Source: Owenia fusiformis (Eukaryota > Annelida > Polychaeta > Sabellida > Oweniidae). From it: a stretch of DNA of 64,000 bases. The notes beneath the pieces were generated by a model. It saw only the letters and a list, made by a program, of their open reading frames with translations. It did no database searches and was not told the DNA's origin. This document shows positions 36,253 through 50,100 of this stretch, one piece after another. The stretch's first letter is position 1; each line of letters opens with the position of its first letter. The DNA is taken from NCBI GenBank assembly GCA_903813345.2, contig CAIIXF020000001.1, positions 16,513,915 to 16,577,914 of the forward strand, in the 5' to 3' direction. The position numbers and the translations under genes are program-made.

Positions 36253-38451
36253 TAAAGAAGGATGTATTATATGGAATTTTGTAAAGTCTTCTTATTTATC
36301 AATTTATTATATTGGGCAATATGATTCAAACGAAGGAAAACACCAACTGTCGTGTGTTTTCGCATATGGCCCACCAAGTCAGAGGCCTCCCTTTGTGGAT
36401 ACTAGGCTCAATTGGTTCCAGCGACACAACAGTATGGCAAGAACCATATTCTTCTAGGTCAGGTATGACGTATGGCAGCGTTATAATAAGATATATATTA
36501 CTTACGCGCCCTGATCTATCTGAAATTCCAATGCAAATATCGCGCATGATCATATACTATCAGAGTTATCATTCTGGATATATCCAACGCATATGATAGC
36601 ATGTGGATTATAGTGGAGCTAAGCAAGGAGGTAGAATTTCATTGTTATTGTTTGTACTCTGTTGAACTGCCTAAAGGATTAGCAGTATGTGTCTGTTGTC
36701 AACTAGCCGTGGTGGAATTGTAACACTACCTTGTTGGACTTGCTACAGGGGACTACATCACAATATGTTCTGGTTTTGATGGCATTCTGTTATAATAAAT
36801 GATTCAAACAATATGTATTTTCAATACAACTATGTAGTATAGTAAGAGATTATAAATGCATACGAATCTATTTTCAAGGTTAGTGTCAGAACTCAGAACC
36901 AGAAAATATTGTTTTTCTTATTTGTTATGTATTTTTAAGTCATCATTTAGTGTAACATTAGAAAACAGTTAGAACTTTAGAAATAAGATTCCAAATACAG
37001 GAAAATATGTCATTTAGTTCTTTATATTTAAGTCGCTCAGACTTATATAAGGCGTAAAATTGTTCAGACTTATATAAGGAAAGAAAAGGTCACGATGTGA
37101 TGATTCATGAAGTACATAAAGATGCATCGGGTCAGACTTGGCCATGGTAAATTAGATTTACGCCACCATTTCAAATAATTACAAAATGAACATCAATATG
37201 CAATCTACGTTGAATGGAGCTATCAAAAGAGAGAGAATCAAATTCAATTTAAATGTCTGTCTGCAAACTATCTAATAAAGATAGACACAACTATCATGCA
37301 GATTAGCCAACATGAGCAAATGATTGCTATACTTTAAATATGGAATAATAGGCTACCTGTGATGATGTCCAACCTTACCTCCGAGTGCAAACGGACAAAA
37401 CACGCGCTACATCATATTGATACAATTGATGACACCATCATTTTGGTTTACATTGATCTCCAGTTGCAGTTGGATAAACTGATCAGTATCAGTCGCAATT
37501 AACGCTAGTCATGTGAGGTGAAGATATAAGTTATAAGTTGTCTCTAAATAATGTACATCTAGTAAAACAAAAATAAGTGAACGTATGTGAAAGACGTTCG
37601 AGTCTATACGAACTTACTTATCTTTGTAGTATATTTTTATGATATTATACTTAATGCATTTGTTTAGTTAGGTCATCTCTTTTATTTCACTTTATCAGTA
37701 GTAGTGTACGATACAGAAAAATGTATTTTGGCCATGTGCAAATTGTTATAGTATTTAGAGCGAATAATCCAGACTTGAACGCATAATGATTGGTGTAAAA
37801 TGACATACTAGTACCATTCATGGTTGGTTTGGAAGTCTCCATTCCCCAATTGAATTTAGTGTCAAGGTATATGTAAATATGATAATCTACCAAACCAGGG
37901 ATAATAAGCTGAAAATATCAATTGTCCTCATTATAGAAACGCCCCCTGTGTAACCCCCCCCCCCCCTATTCTCCCCAACTATTGCACGATACGTTCTGTC
38001 GTATGTGTCTAAGGTGCTTCCCACATCAAGATCATTAAAACTATTATTTTATAGTTATTATTTTTATTTTATTCATTATCATATTATTCATGAATTATTT
38101 ATATAATTTAGTAAACTAATTAGTGAGAAATTTCGCTGAATTTTTCTTTCTCATTGAATTAAATGATTTCCCGATATTAAATATTCTTCAAACTGTCAAA
38201 TCAATTTATCTTTAGGATAAAGATTTAATGAATATGCTGTAATGAGGTAAATTGATATTTTCTGCAACACATATGTTTGATGGGAAATCGGGTTTTCCAA
38301 GCTTATGAATGGGAACGTAACTTGATTTGATACATCTAGACAATAAGTAAAAAAATTGATATTCCGATTTTCTCTATATGTGTACCAGATTTACTTTGAA
38401 TGTAGAATATAGAATATGTAGAAGGTATAGTTATGAATACCGCCAGGAACT
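36253..38451. other. RGS 3' UTR, then noncoding DNA
   Basis: The likely 3' UTR runs to the AATAAA at 36794. Beyond it AT-rich sequence with a poly-C run at about 37957 and no gene seen. Confidence 0.5.
36794..36799 (+). terminator. Poly(A) signal AATAAA for the RGS gene
   Basis: A canonical AATAAA lies 542 bases after the RGS stop codon and is the first clear one seen downstream, so the 3' UTR would be about 0.55 kb. Inferred from position only. Confidence 0.45.
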
Positions 38452-39014
38452 CTCTGAGTACACACTCTACATGCATTCACAGTATTCCAAATGCACTCAT
38501 ATTTACACTGAATGCTGTCATGTGTGGACTGAATACACTCATGTGTAGACTGAATGCACTAATGCGTAGACTGGATATGAATGCATTCATATGTACTTAC
38601 AAGGCATAACATGCACACTCAAGATGCACTCAAGTGTATACTGAATGTATTCATGTGTACTAAGTATATTTGAAGTGTAGTCTACACTCAGGTCAACACT
38701 GGATGCACTCAAGTGTACTTTGAATATACTACTGAATAGTACTGTGCAATCAAGTGCACCTTGGGTGCACTATAGTGCACTTTGAATGTATTAAAGTGTA
38801 ATCTGCACTCAAGTGTACACTGGGTGTATTCAAGTGTACTTTGAATGTTTCAAAGTGTACTTTGAATGTTTTAAAGTGTACTCTGCACTCAAGTGTACAC
38901 TAGGTGCACTAATATGAACTTTGAATGTATTAACGTGTACACTGCACTCATGTGTACTCTGGATGCTCTCAAATGTACACTGACTGCGTGCGTTCAAAGG
39001 TACTCTGAATGTAA
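38452..39014. repeat. Degenerate tandem repeat of CACTCAAGTGTACACTGGATG-like units
   Basis: Units of roughly 20-22 bp built on TGCACTCAAGTGTAC and TTTGAATGTAT. Divergence is high and register slips. Noncoding. Confidence 0.8.
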
Positions 39015-39459
39015 AGTTTGCCCAAGTGGTCTAGCAATGTTAAGGTACTGCTATTAAAATACTTTGCATCGAGTTAACGTTATGGAAATCATTTTCAATG
39101 AGTCAGAAATCGTGTGTATCCATATGATGTTCAATCAAAAAGGGATCTAAACATTTTCTGGGTTTCAATTTTTAGAGATTTATTTTCGCCTTGGGCTGCA
39201 CAAAAATATTTTCCTCGTAGTCCTTGTATGTTCGAGGTGTTTCAGAAAACATTAGATCAGCGGCGGATGCTTGACATTCCAAGTCAAGACGCAGCTTATG
39301 ACTGCGGTGACGATAGTCGAATTTTAAAAAGTTATCTACTTCCAATACCAGATATTTTGATTATTAAAATCAATATTTTCCTTGATATAATGATCATTTT
39401 TGTTAATTGAATTTTAGTAAGTGAACTTGATGGCCGTCACAAATATATTGAATTATATA

Positions 39460-39835
39460 CAGTTGGGTCAAAAAAGCAGTACACGTTTATATTTTTTGAA
39501 ATACTAGCAAAAGTATGCATGTGGATAGATGATTTGATTCCAACGAAAATAATACACACTTTGTAGAATGCATGCTATTTGAATGAATTTTTACATTTTA
39601 CACAACATTAAGTATCATAGAGGCACGTTTTGCCATTGGGCTGTGTTGCATAATTGAATATTTCTTTCACTCACGAGTTAAAACTGGTTTTTAACACCCA
39701 TTCATTATGTTCAAATCACCCCTATGTGCCCTAATTAGCATAACATTATACGAATAATTAATCGTTTTGATCAAGTATTTAGTATCGTAAATAAAGATTT
39801 TATATGAAAGTGTGCTCCATTTCTGACCCACCCTG
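39460..39835. mobile_element. 376-bp TA-flanked MITE
   Basis: Left CAGTTGGGTCAAAAAAGCAG and right, inverted, CAGGGTGGGTCAGAAATGGA, followed by similar GTACAC / GCACAC and A/T-rich blocks. TA on each side. Confidence 0.65.
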
Positions 39836-39849
39836 TATTATATAAAAGG

Positions 39850-40200
39850 TTAGCATATTGTATGTTATATGAGCATTTGTTGTGTCACATAACAACCCAG
39901 TAGGGCTATGTAATATGAACATTTGGTGCGTTACAAAAACATCCAATGTGTTACATGAACATAAAGTTTGTTATATGAACATTCAGTGTGTTACACAAAC
40001 ATTCGATGTGTAACATGAACATTAAGTTTGTTATATGAACATTCAGTGTGTTACATAAACATTCGATGTGTTACATGAACATAAAGTTTGTTATATGAAC
40101 ACTCAATGTGTAACATAAACATTTAGTGTCTTATGTGAAAATTCAGTGGGCCACATGGACGTTTAGTGTTACATGAACATCCATTGTATGACCATTAACA
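39850..40200. repeat. Tandem repeat with 20-bp unit and 60-bp higher-order period
   Basis: Three 20-mers of the form (G)TTATATGAACATTCAGTGT, TTACACAAACATTCGATGTG and TAACATGAACATTAAGTTTG form a 60-bp block repeated about 39960-40090, with decayed 20-mers on both sides. Confidence 0.85.
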
Positions 40201-40278
40201 ATACATTATGTGACATATGAGCAAACGTTACGTAAAATACAATTTGTGATACATTCATGGCCGACCATATACAATGTA

Positions 40279-41374
40279 CGAGGGGTGATCAATAAGTAAT
40301 GGACGCTTTTTTACACAGATACTTTTTATAGACCAATCCCTTTGATTTTCCTACCAGTGATACATCATTCAATTATCTATCAACTCTGAAGATTTGAAGA
40401 CAAAATATCTAATACAGGTTGATATATCCTTATGTCTGTGAAGGAGGTACAGGTACCCCAGGACCGACATTTACGTCACATATTCTGAAGCTATTTTAGC
40501 TTGTTTAACATGCAGTGCAGTTGAATGCAGGCTGTACAAAACAAACCATAATGCTCATGAATTACCCCCATTTTGTTTTGCCATAGTTGATTTTAAATAT
40601 TTTATCATCACTATGTGGTATTCATGTCATATTCATTCCACAGGGCACTCTATATAGGTTCCATAAAGTGCTACATGTACACAATTCCTCATCCTCTTAA
40701 CTCAAGATTGTGAGACAAGGCTGAATCCATTCTCTGACATGGTAGCAAGATGCAGTTGCATGGGTTGTTTTATCATGTTTATTTCATCAATGTCAATAAA
40801 CCTACATCCTTTCTCTATAGAAATAAGTAGTATAGAAATTAACAAGTCACATGTGAGCAGATCTGGACAATATGGTGCATTGGCCAAGGGCTCGATTTTG
40901 AGTTCCAGGGATATTGTTTTCCGAACATTTTGAGATCTGTTGGCAGGTGCATTGTCCATATGGAGTAGGGTGTTCCCTTCTCTCACCACCCCTTTCTTCC
41001 ACAATGCTTTCTCAAATTGACCTGCAAACCCCTTCCATACAACACTCTGACATCACAATACTTTCTGTTTATGTGTTACCAGTCAGCAAAAAATTTCAAA
41101 CAACACAACACTTGTTGCACATAAAAAGTTCCAATCTAACTGAAATTTACCAAACTGGCTAAAAACTGAATATGTGACGTAAATGTCGGTCCCGGGGTAC
41201 CCGTACCTCCTTCACGGAAATAAGGATATATCAATAAGTATTATATATTTTGTCTTCAAATCTTCAGAATTGATAGATAATTGAATGATGTATCACTGGT
41301 AGGAAAATCAGAGGGATTGGTCTATAAAAAGTATCTGTGTAAAAAAGCGTCCATTACTTATTGATCACCCCTCG
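40279..41374. mobile_element. 1.1-kb mariner-type element with about 215-bp terminal inverted repeats
   Basis: The ends CGAGGGGTGATCAATAAGTA match inverted, and the match continues with few differences for about 215 bp on each side (40279-40493 and 41160-41374), including GGACCGACATTTACGTCACA. TA flanks both ends. The interior keeps only a fragment of the transposase. Confidence 0.9.
40702..41004 (-). pseudogene. Mariner transposase fragment
   Basis: A 100-residue open piece with LLHMDNAPAN (a form of the HDNAPxH motif carrying the second catalytic Asp), ANAPYCPDLLTCD (usually LPYSPDLAPCD) and KGCRFIDIDE near the C-terminal end. The first catalytic Asp region and the DNA-binding domain are absent, so it is inactive. 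Confidence 0.75.
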
Positions 41375-41760
41375 TATTACATGAGCATAATATGTGTTAT
41401 ATTAGCACGTATTGTGACCAAACCTCGCTGTTATTAATAAGTCTAGGATTATGGGCAATCTCTCTTTTGACCTAGTGAATGTTTTAGCCAATATGATTTC
41501 AACTCTATATATTGTCATCAATGTCCGACTTTGTATTCTAGCGTAGATACATGTATGTCTGTCATGTTTTATATAATGGTTAATTTATTGTTACACAATC
41601 CATGTATTTATATTTATATTTCAATTGTTTCAATGACATGTGTACGTTTTGTTTAGATTTAAACATCCATACGGTTAACACGTATATTAATGTGAAATAA
41701 AAAAGACAAAAATATCTATACAAAAGTTTACTTTTAAATTATTTTCTAATTTCAAAAATA

Positions 41761-42107
41761 CAGGGTGGGCCAATAAAAATTGGAACATTATTCTATTTAT
41801 TCAATTATCTTTATTTTTGCAGTTCAATCCACAAAAATTCAGATAATGGTAAACTGATTATTTGTGAAATTTTCTGCATGTGTCATAAAAAATTCTCAAG
41901 CAGAGAAAATTTGGAATATGTTCATGACTTACACAGTATACAGATCATGACCATGAGAAGCCAAATATAATCATACATACATATTTGTATCATTGACATT
42001 TTCACAAATAATCATTTTATCATTATCTGAATTTTTGTGGACTGAACTGCAAGTATAAAGAAAATTGAATAATTAGAAAATGTTCCAATTTTTATTGGCC
42101 TACTCTG
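41761..42107. mobile_element. 347-bp TA-flanked MITE
   Basis: Left CAGGGTGGGCCAATAAAAAT and right, inverted, CAGAGTAGGCCAATAAAAAT. The inner blocks TGCAGTTCAATCCACAAAAA / TTTTTGTGGACTGAACTGCA are also inverted. Nearly the whole element folds. No ORF. Confidence 0.85.
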
Positions 42108-44050
42108 TAGATGTATTTGTTACAGGGTGGTCCAGAAGTAATGTCAAAGATGTTGCCATTTCAAAACTACTAGACCAATCTTCTAGAAACTTGGTACCGA
42201 TGTTCCCCAAACATTATTCAGTGCATTCCCCAAATATAAAGATTCTACTAGTTGATTGGTTAATTTCATGGTAACTACAGCAACCAAATGTGACGCAGGA
42301 AAAATTTAATAAAGACAATATTACTGTCAATTTTAAACACTTTATTTTATCAAAATCATGAACACTTAATTGCTCATTTATTGTATACATCGGATTATAA
42401 TATATCTAGTGCTGCTATATAAATGAAGAAGAAATGGTCTTAGCGCCTGGCAGGGGGCACATTTCATGTTAATGAATGCTCTTTCGTGGGAGTGTTGTTT
42501 ATAACAAGATCAACATTGATGTAGAATTTGGTTCCGATCAACAACAAAAATACTCGTATATACATATAGAAAATACAATAATATTTAGATAATAGTTGTA
42601 TAATGCAACAAATAACAATCAACAAACGTTGAGTAAGGATAAAATACCCCTGATCATCATTACTATAATGAACATCATTGTTTGAATAGAGCAATTAAAG
42701 TACGTGACATTAGGAGTTATAAAACATGTAATTTTTAAATGCAATCTTCACAATAATACATTATGATATCTAAAATACTATATTTAAAGAAACAATATCT
42801 TTCAAATCGGGCTTTTGTTTACATTGTTTGATTGGATAATATATGAAGGCTCCTATGTACCCTGAATAAATTGAAATAATACCTAAAACTAACGCATGTT
42901 CATATTTATAGATTGCAAATTGGCAAGTTTCATATACCGACACAATCATATATATTATATATATATCAATACTGTCATGCCATCAAAATAATATTCATGC
43001 ATGATTGATCATCATGTGAAATAATGATTAACAAGAACAAAAGATGGCACACTTGTACATATTATTTAGAAACTGGTAACGATTTTTGGACCGCTCTTTA
43101 CATCGGTTCCTTCAAGCATTTACGGCATCTTTGTGATATAAACATCTTCGGTTGTGGCACATCGGTGCTCCCCCAATAAGAAACAATGTGTTTGGTGCCC
43201 TGTTGACATTCACCCGAACATGACTATCAACCCTTGGCTATCAACACTCCGCAGATACCATAAATTGGCCACAATAATCATAAAACAAATAACAAAAATA
43301 CATCAAATTCAAAATGTAAGGTTTTACCTGTCATGTATGAATAAAATATAATTCACACATAGCTAGGCCTGATATATCAAATTCCAAGGATCACAGTACT
43401 TCTAACAATCTGTATTTCTGAAATTACAACCAAGCATGGCTATTGGCTATTTTCAGATTCTAGTGTTTTTTCCCCTTTTAGATTTCATCAATTTCATAAT
43501 TGGTTGGTGGATGCTGGTTTTAGATTTCTGCAGAAAAATAATTGATTTAGCTATTGTTTGGGGTGATTAACTTTGTCTGATTAAAAGTTTTAATATATCT
43601 TGGTAAAATAACGCTTTACTTACTTACTTATTTCCCCGTGATCTTATTTCTTTGACATAACTAAATTTTTGAGAAACGGTGTATACTTGGGATTTGAAAC
43701 TGCAATTGTAATTTTAGATAAAACATAATTTTGAACCCTTTGAAATGAAACTGGCAATTCTAATTATTATGCAGGAGTATTGATTTAATCGAGATGTTCA
43801 TACGATTTCAAGTGGCGAAAAACGCAACAAGTTATATCATTTTAAAATATATTTCAACTTTCATAATTTTTTACAATAATATACATTAAATGTTCAATAT
43901 TTTACAATTTAGATCATATCCTCTGATGGCTCAAATTAGCACCTACATTATTGAAAAAACATCAATCCACCATAAATAGTTGGGTTTGTATAAAATGTGG
44001 ATATGTCTAGTCAAAAGTAACACATATCCATTTCAGATTACTGAATAACA
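42108..44050. other. No gene seen
   Basis: Begins with a single CAGGGTGGTCCAGAAGTAAT transposon-type end at 42126 whose partner was not found. The rest is AT-rich and featureless. Confidence 0.5.
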
Positions 44051-44056
44051 TGGACA

Positions 44057-44062
44057 TTTATT
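44057..44062 (-). terminator. Poly(A) signal for the NWD1-like gene
   Basis: AATAAA on the minus strand, 43 bases beyond the TAA stop, giving a very short 3' UTR. This supports the C-terminal end of the model, including the CSIM tail. Confidence 0.6.
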
Positions 44063-44104
44063 AGCAAACCAATGAGTATTTTTGCTATCTGAGTAATCTA
44101 TATT

Positions 44105-47100
44105 TTACATTATTGAACATGTTTTCGAGGTTTGGTTTATATACAGTACAGTGTCCGACTGGGGCCGTGTTCTGGGTACAGGTTTCACTTTCCTTAATCT
44201 CTCCTTATCTCTTGGACCCAGACTCAATACTGAGGGAGGTCTTGAATATGGCGGATCGTCCCCTTGGTCCACTTTATCCCAGGTTCTTGACATCCTGCCG
44301 TCATCCACGGCCTCTAATTCTTGTGCCCTGCTTGGAACTTTAGCGAGAACTTCATCTATGGCATCTCGTTCCTCATCAATGATGACGTATGATACTATGG
44401 TACCATCTTCACATCCTATCACAAGTGTCCGTTGATCCTCACAAAGTTCAACACATGATATAACACTATGAACATCGCATCTTGCTATTTCTTTCGCAGA
44501 CGATCTCTGGATGATGATCACTTCTTGCCCCTCGCAGTACACGATGACCTCACCGTTTAAAGCAATCTTCTTCGGTTGACGTTCTTGTGGATGGACATTT
44601 TTAACGAAATAACCATTGGTTGTGTCGTATACATTTGAGAGGTTGTCTAGACAGAATTTTGTATCTTTGCTGAATAGGATGCGATCATCGGTGGGAGATG
44701 ATTGGGCCAAAAAGTTGTCACATATTTGGGTAACTACTCCACTTCTGATATCTAAGATCAAGAATCCATTGTATTTCACATATACGCTATCGTTCAGTGT
44801 TGAGCGTTCTCTTTGCATGAGATCACGATCCTCTGGTTCAAACTCGTTGTTAAATAGAACGAGGATGGAGTAAGGATTCATGGGAATGGGACGGGCGTGG
44901 AGGATACGTTTTACATGCTGGAATGCTGTAAAGTCTTTGGCGTTAAACTTATTCAATGGGAAGTCACGTTCCTCCATACTGACTGCACATATTGTAGGCC
45001 TACTGTGATGGGCGTTCATTTGGTCATAGTCGTCTGCACTGATGATCACCAGGTATTTATCCTCTGGTGTAATGAAGGGCTTGATCAGCACATACTTGAT
45101 CGGCTCTTTCAAGGTTTTCTCTATCACCCTTTCACCATCAAACGAATACAAAGTGATGTGATAAGGTTCTTTGAAATTCATCTCTTTCTGGCATACATGA
45201 GCAATTGAGTCCTTGTTTGTGAAAGAGATACAATGTCCCCCTACATTACCGAATTCCTTGATCACCTTCCTGTCGCCAAGATACCATATCTTGTTACTGC
45301 AATTTGGTTTCTTTGGCTTCAGGGACACAAGGGTATACTCTCCATTTGGTGATATTGCTAGATCTGTTACTGGACTCTCGTGGGTCAACAAATCCTGGAG
45401 TTGACCGGTTGTCATATCAATCACACCGACCTCGTCACTGTCATGGCATCTTACAAACGCTTGACTGGCATCCTCGGTGAACTGAATTTCAGCTACGGAT
45501 CCAGTGAGTTTATCTAGAAGTCGACTTTGGTTGATTGCTGCTTCGAAATTCCAAACATGTATGGCACAGGAATCCTGTAGGTGTGTCAAAATCTGCTTGC
45601 TATGCTTTGGAATCATCATATCAGCAATAATACCGACGGGGGCTTGAAGCGTTGTGATCAACTTCCCATTAGAGATACTGTAGACATAGACATTTCTGAA
45701 TATAGAGAGCAGTACGAATTTGTCTTCACGTGAGAAATCTGCTTGTGTGAAGGCGATGTCAGTGTAGTGTGACTTTGGCAGCTTGAACTCTTTTGGAATG
45801 TCGTTTGGCCTTTGGAATCGATGTACCAGCTGTTGGATCTCCATGTTGTAGAGCGCAATGTTGTTTAACCCACGGACCAAGAGATACTGCTCATTGTTGG
45901 ATAACTTGAGATGTTTGATACGATCATCAGGGAGGCAGTCTTCAAACGCAATTTTGTACGTAAGTTCAACATAGCCATTGTTGATATGGGCAACCATGAC
46001 TTTGTTTTCTGTTGGGGTAAAAACGAACGCCCTAGTACTGTCCTTAGAATATATAATACCAGATGGTTTGTACTCAAGTGGAATCGTTGAGATGTGAACC
46101 AGTGATGTAAGATCATATGACATCAAGTGCTCATTTGAATTGCAGAAAACACATTTGGAATCTGGCGTAATCTCACATATGGTGGTTTTCCCATCAAGTC
46201 CAAGAATTTGTAAAAATTTACACGTGTGTACATCTGCTATACATAGATAACTGGACTCTGTGGTGACGATCAAGCAGATGAAATCATTGGAAACACTGAT
46301 ACAGTTCATTTTGTATTTTTCCTTTGGAGAGAGTTGAATATGATTCATTGGAATCAACTGTCCCAGAAATTCTCCACTGTTAGCTTTGTGTACCTTCACA
46401 GTTTTCTCCGTGACGTGGTCGACAATAACAAGATAGTTGCCATCTGGTGTTGTAAACATGTCGCCGCTTGATGCAATAATGTCATTCTTGTGCTCTCCGG
46501 TTGCAATATCAAGGACGTGGACATTGGCAATGTTTCTTGCTTTCGCAAGGAGATATCGGGAATCGGACGTCAAGAAGAAATCCTGGATACTTGATGACGT
46601 TTGTATGGTATATTGTAAAGGACTGCCGGGAATTTGGTGGTATGGGAAATTTGGAATGAGGGCACATCTCTTCAGGCCATCTTTGTCACACTGTCGAATT
46701 AAGTCTCGTATATTTGAATGTGTGGCATAGTATGTCATCAATCGCCCGGATATTTCTATAGCCATATTGTCGATGTTACTCTCTATGATTGGTTGAGCGC
46801 CTCGCATAGCATCTTCAAGCAGACTGGCTTCTGTACTTGGGTTGAGGGCGAAATCTTGAATGATATGCTGAAGAGATAATGCTTTCATCTTGTTATAAAG
46901 CCACTCGTAGTTAAAAAGAACCAGTTGGTTTAGCTCCTTTCGCCTCCCTGACATAAGCAAATGGAGTGGCACTTGATCGTACTTCCGTTTGTTGAAACGA
47001 GTGGTCCCTTCACTGCTTTGGAATGTCAGGGGCTGGGATGGTACGAATCGATCAGCCTCACCATGCGGTTGCTCATTAAAAGTGAGTGTCGCATTTTCTT

Positions 47101-50100
47101 CATCTATGATGTCGTAGGGTTTAGGTGTACCATGCCAAGTACCTAGGAAGTAGTCAGCGAGACAAGAATGTGTGTCCTTAATTACCTTATCAGCGGAAAG
47201 ATACCTCTGTTTGATGGTTTCACAAAACAAACGGTGACTGAAATCAAACACAGTAACACCATCAGCTTCTTTTTGGACCATAAACGCATCAATGTCACTT
47301 CGCAAGTGAAGCCAGAGAAGTGGTGGTAAACGACGCACTGTTGGTGTGGACGTTTTGAGAACCTCATTCATAACAACTTCATCAAGGGATAGAAGATCTT
47401 CTATCTCACAATCACTAAGTCCTGTGTGCGACGCTGCTATATATGCTATTGCGTGCGAAGTCAGTATGGAACCATGTTTAAGCTCTAGTCGATCAAACAT
47501 AGCATTGATGAACGACGTGCAGTCGCTATATGGTATTTCCTCGATTTTCTCATACGAACTTAATGTCTTTACACCGTTTGCTACGAGCTTGACAAATAAA
47601 GGAAGGCCACATTTTGCAAATGCTTTCTGTACTGCACTCGTTTGTTCCATGGTAAGTGAGCGCTGATCAACGTTCAAAAGAGTTTGTAAAAGATCAGTAC
47701 AGTCTGTAACACTTAAATTGTCCACATGGACAAAGCTGGAACCATCTTTGATGACTTCGTTCTGGAGACGATGAAGTATCTGTGTTTCATCTGGAGTGGA
47801 TGTCGTCACAATAATCTTCACATTGAAGTTCAAGTTCTTTGGTATCCAGTAGAGGAAATGGGCATTGTATTCCTGGGCAAGAACATCGAGGTTGTCCAAC
47901 AAAATAACCAAATATTGGTCCTCGGGGAAGGATCTGAGTCGTTCTTGAAAGTAGGACAAAAGATCCTTGTATTCCGCCGGTATTTTTGACACGTCAAATC
48001 CGAAGAGACACGCCAGCTGGGTGCAGATATTGTGGAGTATTTGTCGAATATCTGAGCTAGCAGGTGTTAAACCGATTTGTCGTACGATCACAGTGACATT
48101 TTGGAGACACTCGCCAATCTGAAAAAATAAATGATATGCATTCAATTGCCTTAAAATCACTACTGTAATAGCATTATATAGAGCAATGCCGATCAAACAA
48201 AGTACCAACCTACAGAGGCCACAATACTGTAGTAGATTGTCTGTTCACAACTAATTTAACCAATCCTTCATAATCTCGTCTTTCTTACCTCATCTATGGC
48301 CTTTCCAATGATAGCACTTTTCCCGGAACCTGCATCGCCGTAAAGGACCAACGGTTGCGTGTCACCTTCATATAGAATATATGAGTGAATTTTGTCCAGG
48401 ATGTCCTCTCGACCAAAAAAACTTTGGCAGCAGTTTTTGTAATGCAGCATGTGTTGTCTGACTTCATCAAACACTGGGAATGGACTGGATATGTCGGTTT
48501 GCTTAGTAACCACGTCATCGATTAGTCTTTGTAGGCATTCATGAGCGGTATTGCTAAACTGATCTAAGTAAGACTTGTGGAGGGTTGGGTTAATCCCTCC
48601 TTCAAATCTCCACAAAACTTGAAATGTCTGAATTGTTTCGGTGGCAGACCATTTCTGGAGCTTGTTCTCAATTAAATCAGTGAGAAGATCTTGAACTTCA
48701 CTATCAATCTTGGTCTTCTCTTCTTTATCATCGTATGTGACTTCCATGAACTTCGGGGTTATTGGTTCATTGATGTAATTTTTTAGGTCGACTATTTTTC
48801 GTACAAAGACCTGGCACTCGTGTTGGGCTGTAGACGCTTTACCAATGCCTTCGATTACTTCACTTTCTAGTTCTGGAAACAAAGTAAGCATTTGGTAAAT
48901 AATCGCAGAGCACAAACGGCAACATTTGAAAACAAGAACATACTAAAATTTGAAGAACAATTACACATCAGCCTCGATAGAAGCAACATTTAAATTTGTG
49001 AACAGTAGGGGTCAAACATGACTTAGAAAGCAAAGGTGACGCATTAAATGTAACTTGCGAGGTTGTACTCAAGACTCAAGACAGTACTCGCCCAGTGCAA
49101 TACCAGGAGAGTGAAGATGACAATGTCGGACATTGAGAACAAGGTAGTACTGTTTTATGTAATATCAAACAAAATTACTAGCTTAACTGGAGAAAAATAT
49201 TTTCTGTACCCGATCTTACGATGATAAAGAAGAGAAGACCAAGATTGATAGTGAAGTTCAAGATCTTCTCACTGATTTAATTGAGAACAAGCTCCAGAAA
49301 TGGTCTGCCACCGAAACAATCTGCTATTTCAAGTAAAGAGCATACGGTTTCCTATGGCATTTAGAGGGAGCTATTTGATTACAATACATCAACAATCAAT
49401 ATCCTTTTAAACAGTGATCGTATGCATCGATTCAGTAGATGTGTTGCATAAAATAACATACCAGATATACAATATTTGTGTTTCGATTCTGCGGGTAATT
49501 TTTCTTCAGTAATAGCATACTCGACACCAAGCTGTAGGAGTTTTCTCAATGTAGTTTGGACACCCTCCCATCTTTCTTTTCCTTGCTTTTGCATTTCCTC
49601 GTTATCCTGAAATACAAGAAAAACGTAAATATTGACTGAATATCGTATCGTTATTATTAAAAAAGAAACAAAAAGGCAGATTAAATCAAGATATTTAAAT
49701 AGTAAAATAAACATGAGAAAAAAATTAAAAATCAACCAAAAAGATATATGAACAGCTTCACGTAGGCAATCTCAAGTAATATAGAGCTTGGCAAAACTTA
49801 CATTTCTTACACTTACATTATTATTGAAGTCTGTAATGACACTGTTAATTGGTTGCAGAATGTAGACATGTGGGTTGGCGTTCGTATCTTTCTTATACCA
49901 GATGTCCAGTTGTCCTTGCTCTCTTGTATCTCGGTTCTTGTGATGTAACAAACAGTCCCTGATGATGTCATATTCTGCACCAACTATACGGGCTGGTAAA
50001 GGCCGTCGACCATATCTCTGACCAAAAAGTACCTAAAGGGGATGACAAATTATTGAATAATTCGTGCAGGCTACGCCGTGTATAGTATTTCAATTACGAA

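Noticed and set aside
39114-39410. 98-codon open frame with Cys and Asp residues
   Set aside because: No domain, no splice partners, and it sits between a tandem array and a MITE.
44113-48208. Many plus-strand open frames across the NWD1-like last exon
   Set aside because: Antisense shadows of a 4-kb coding exon.
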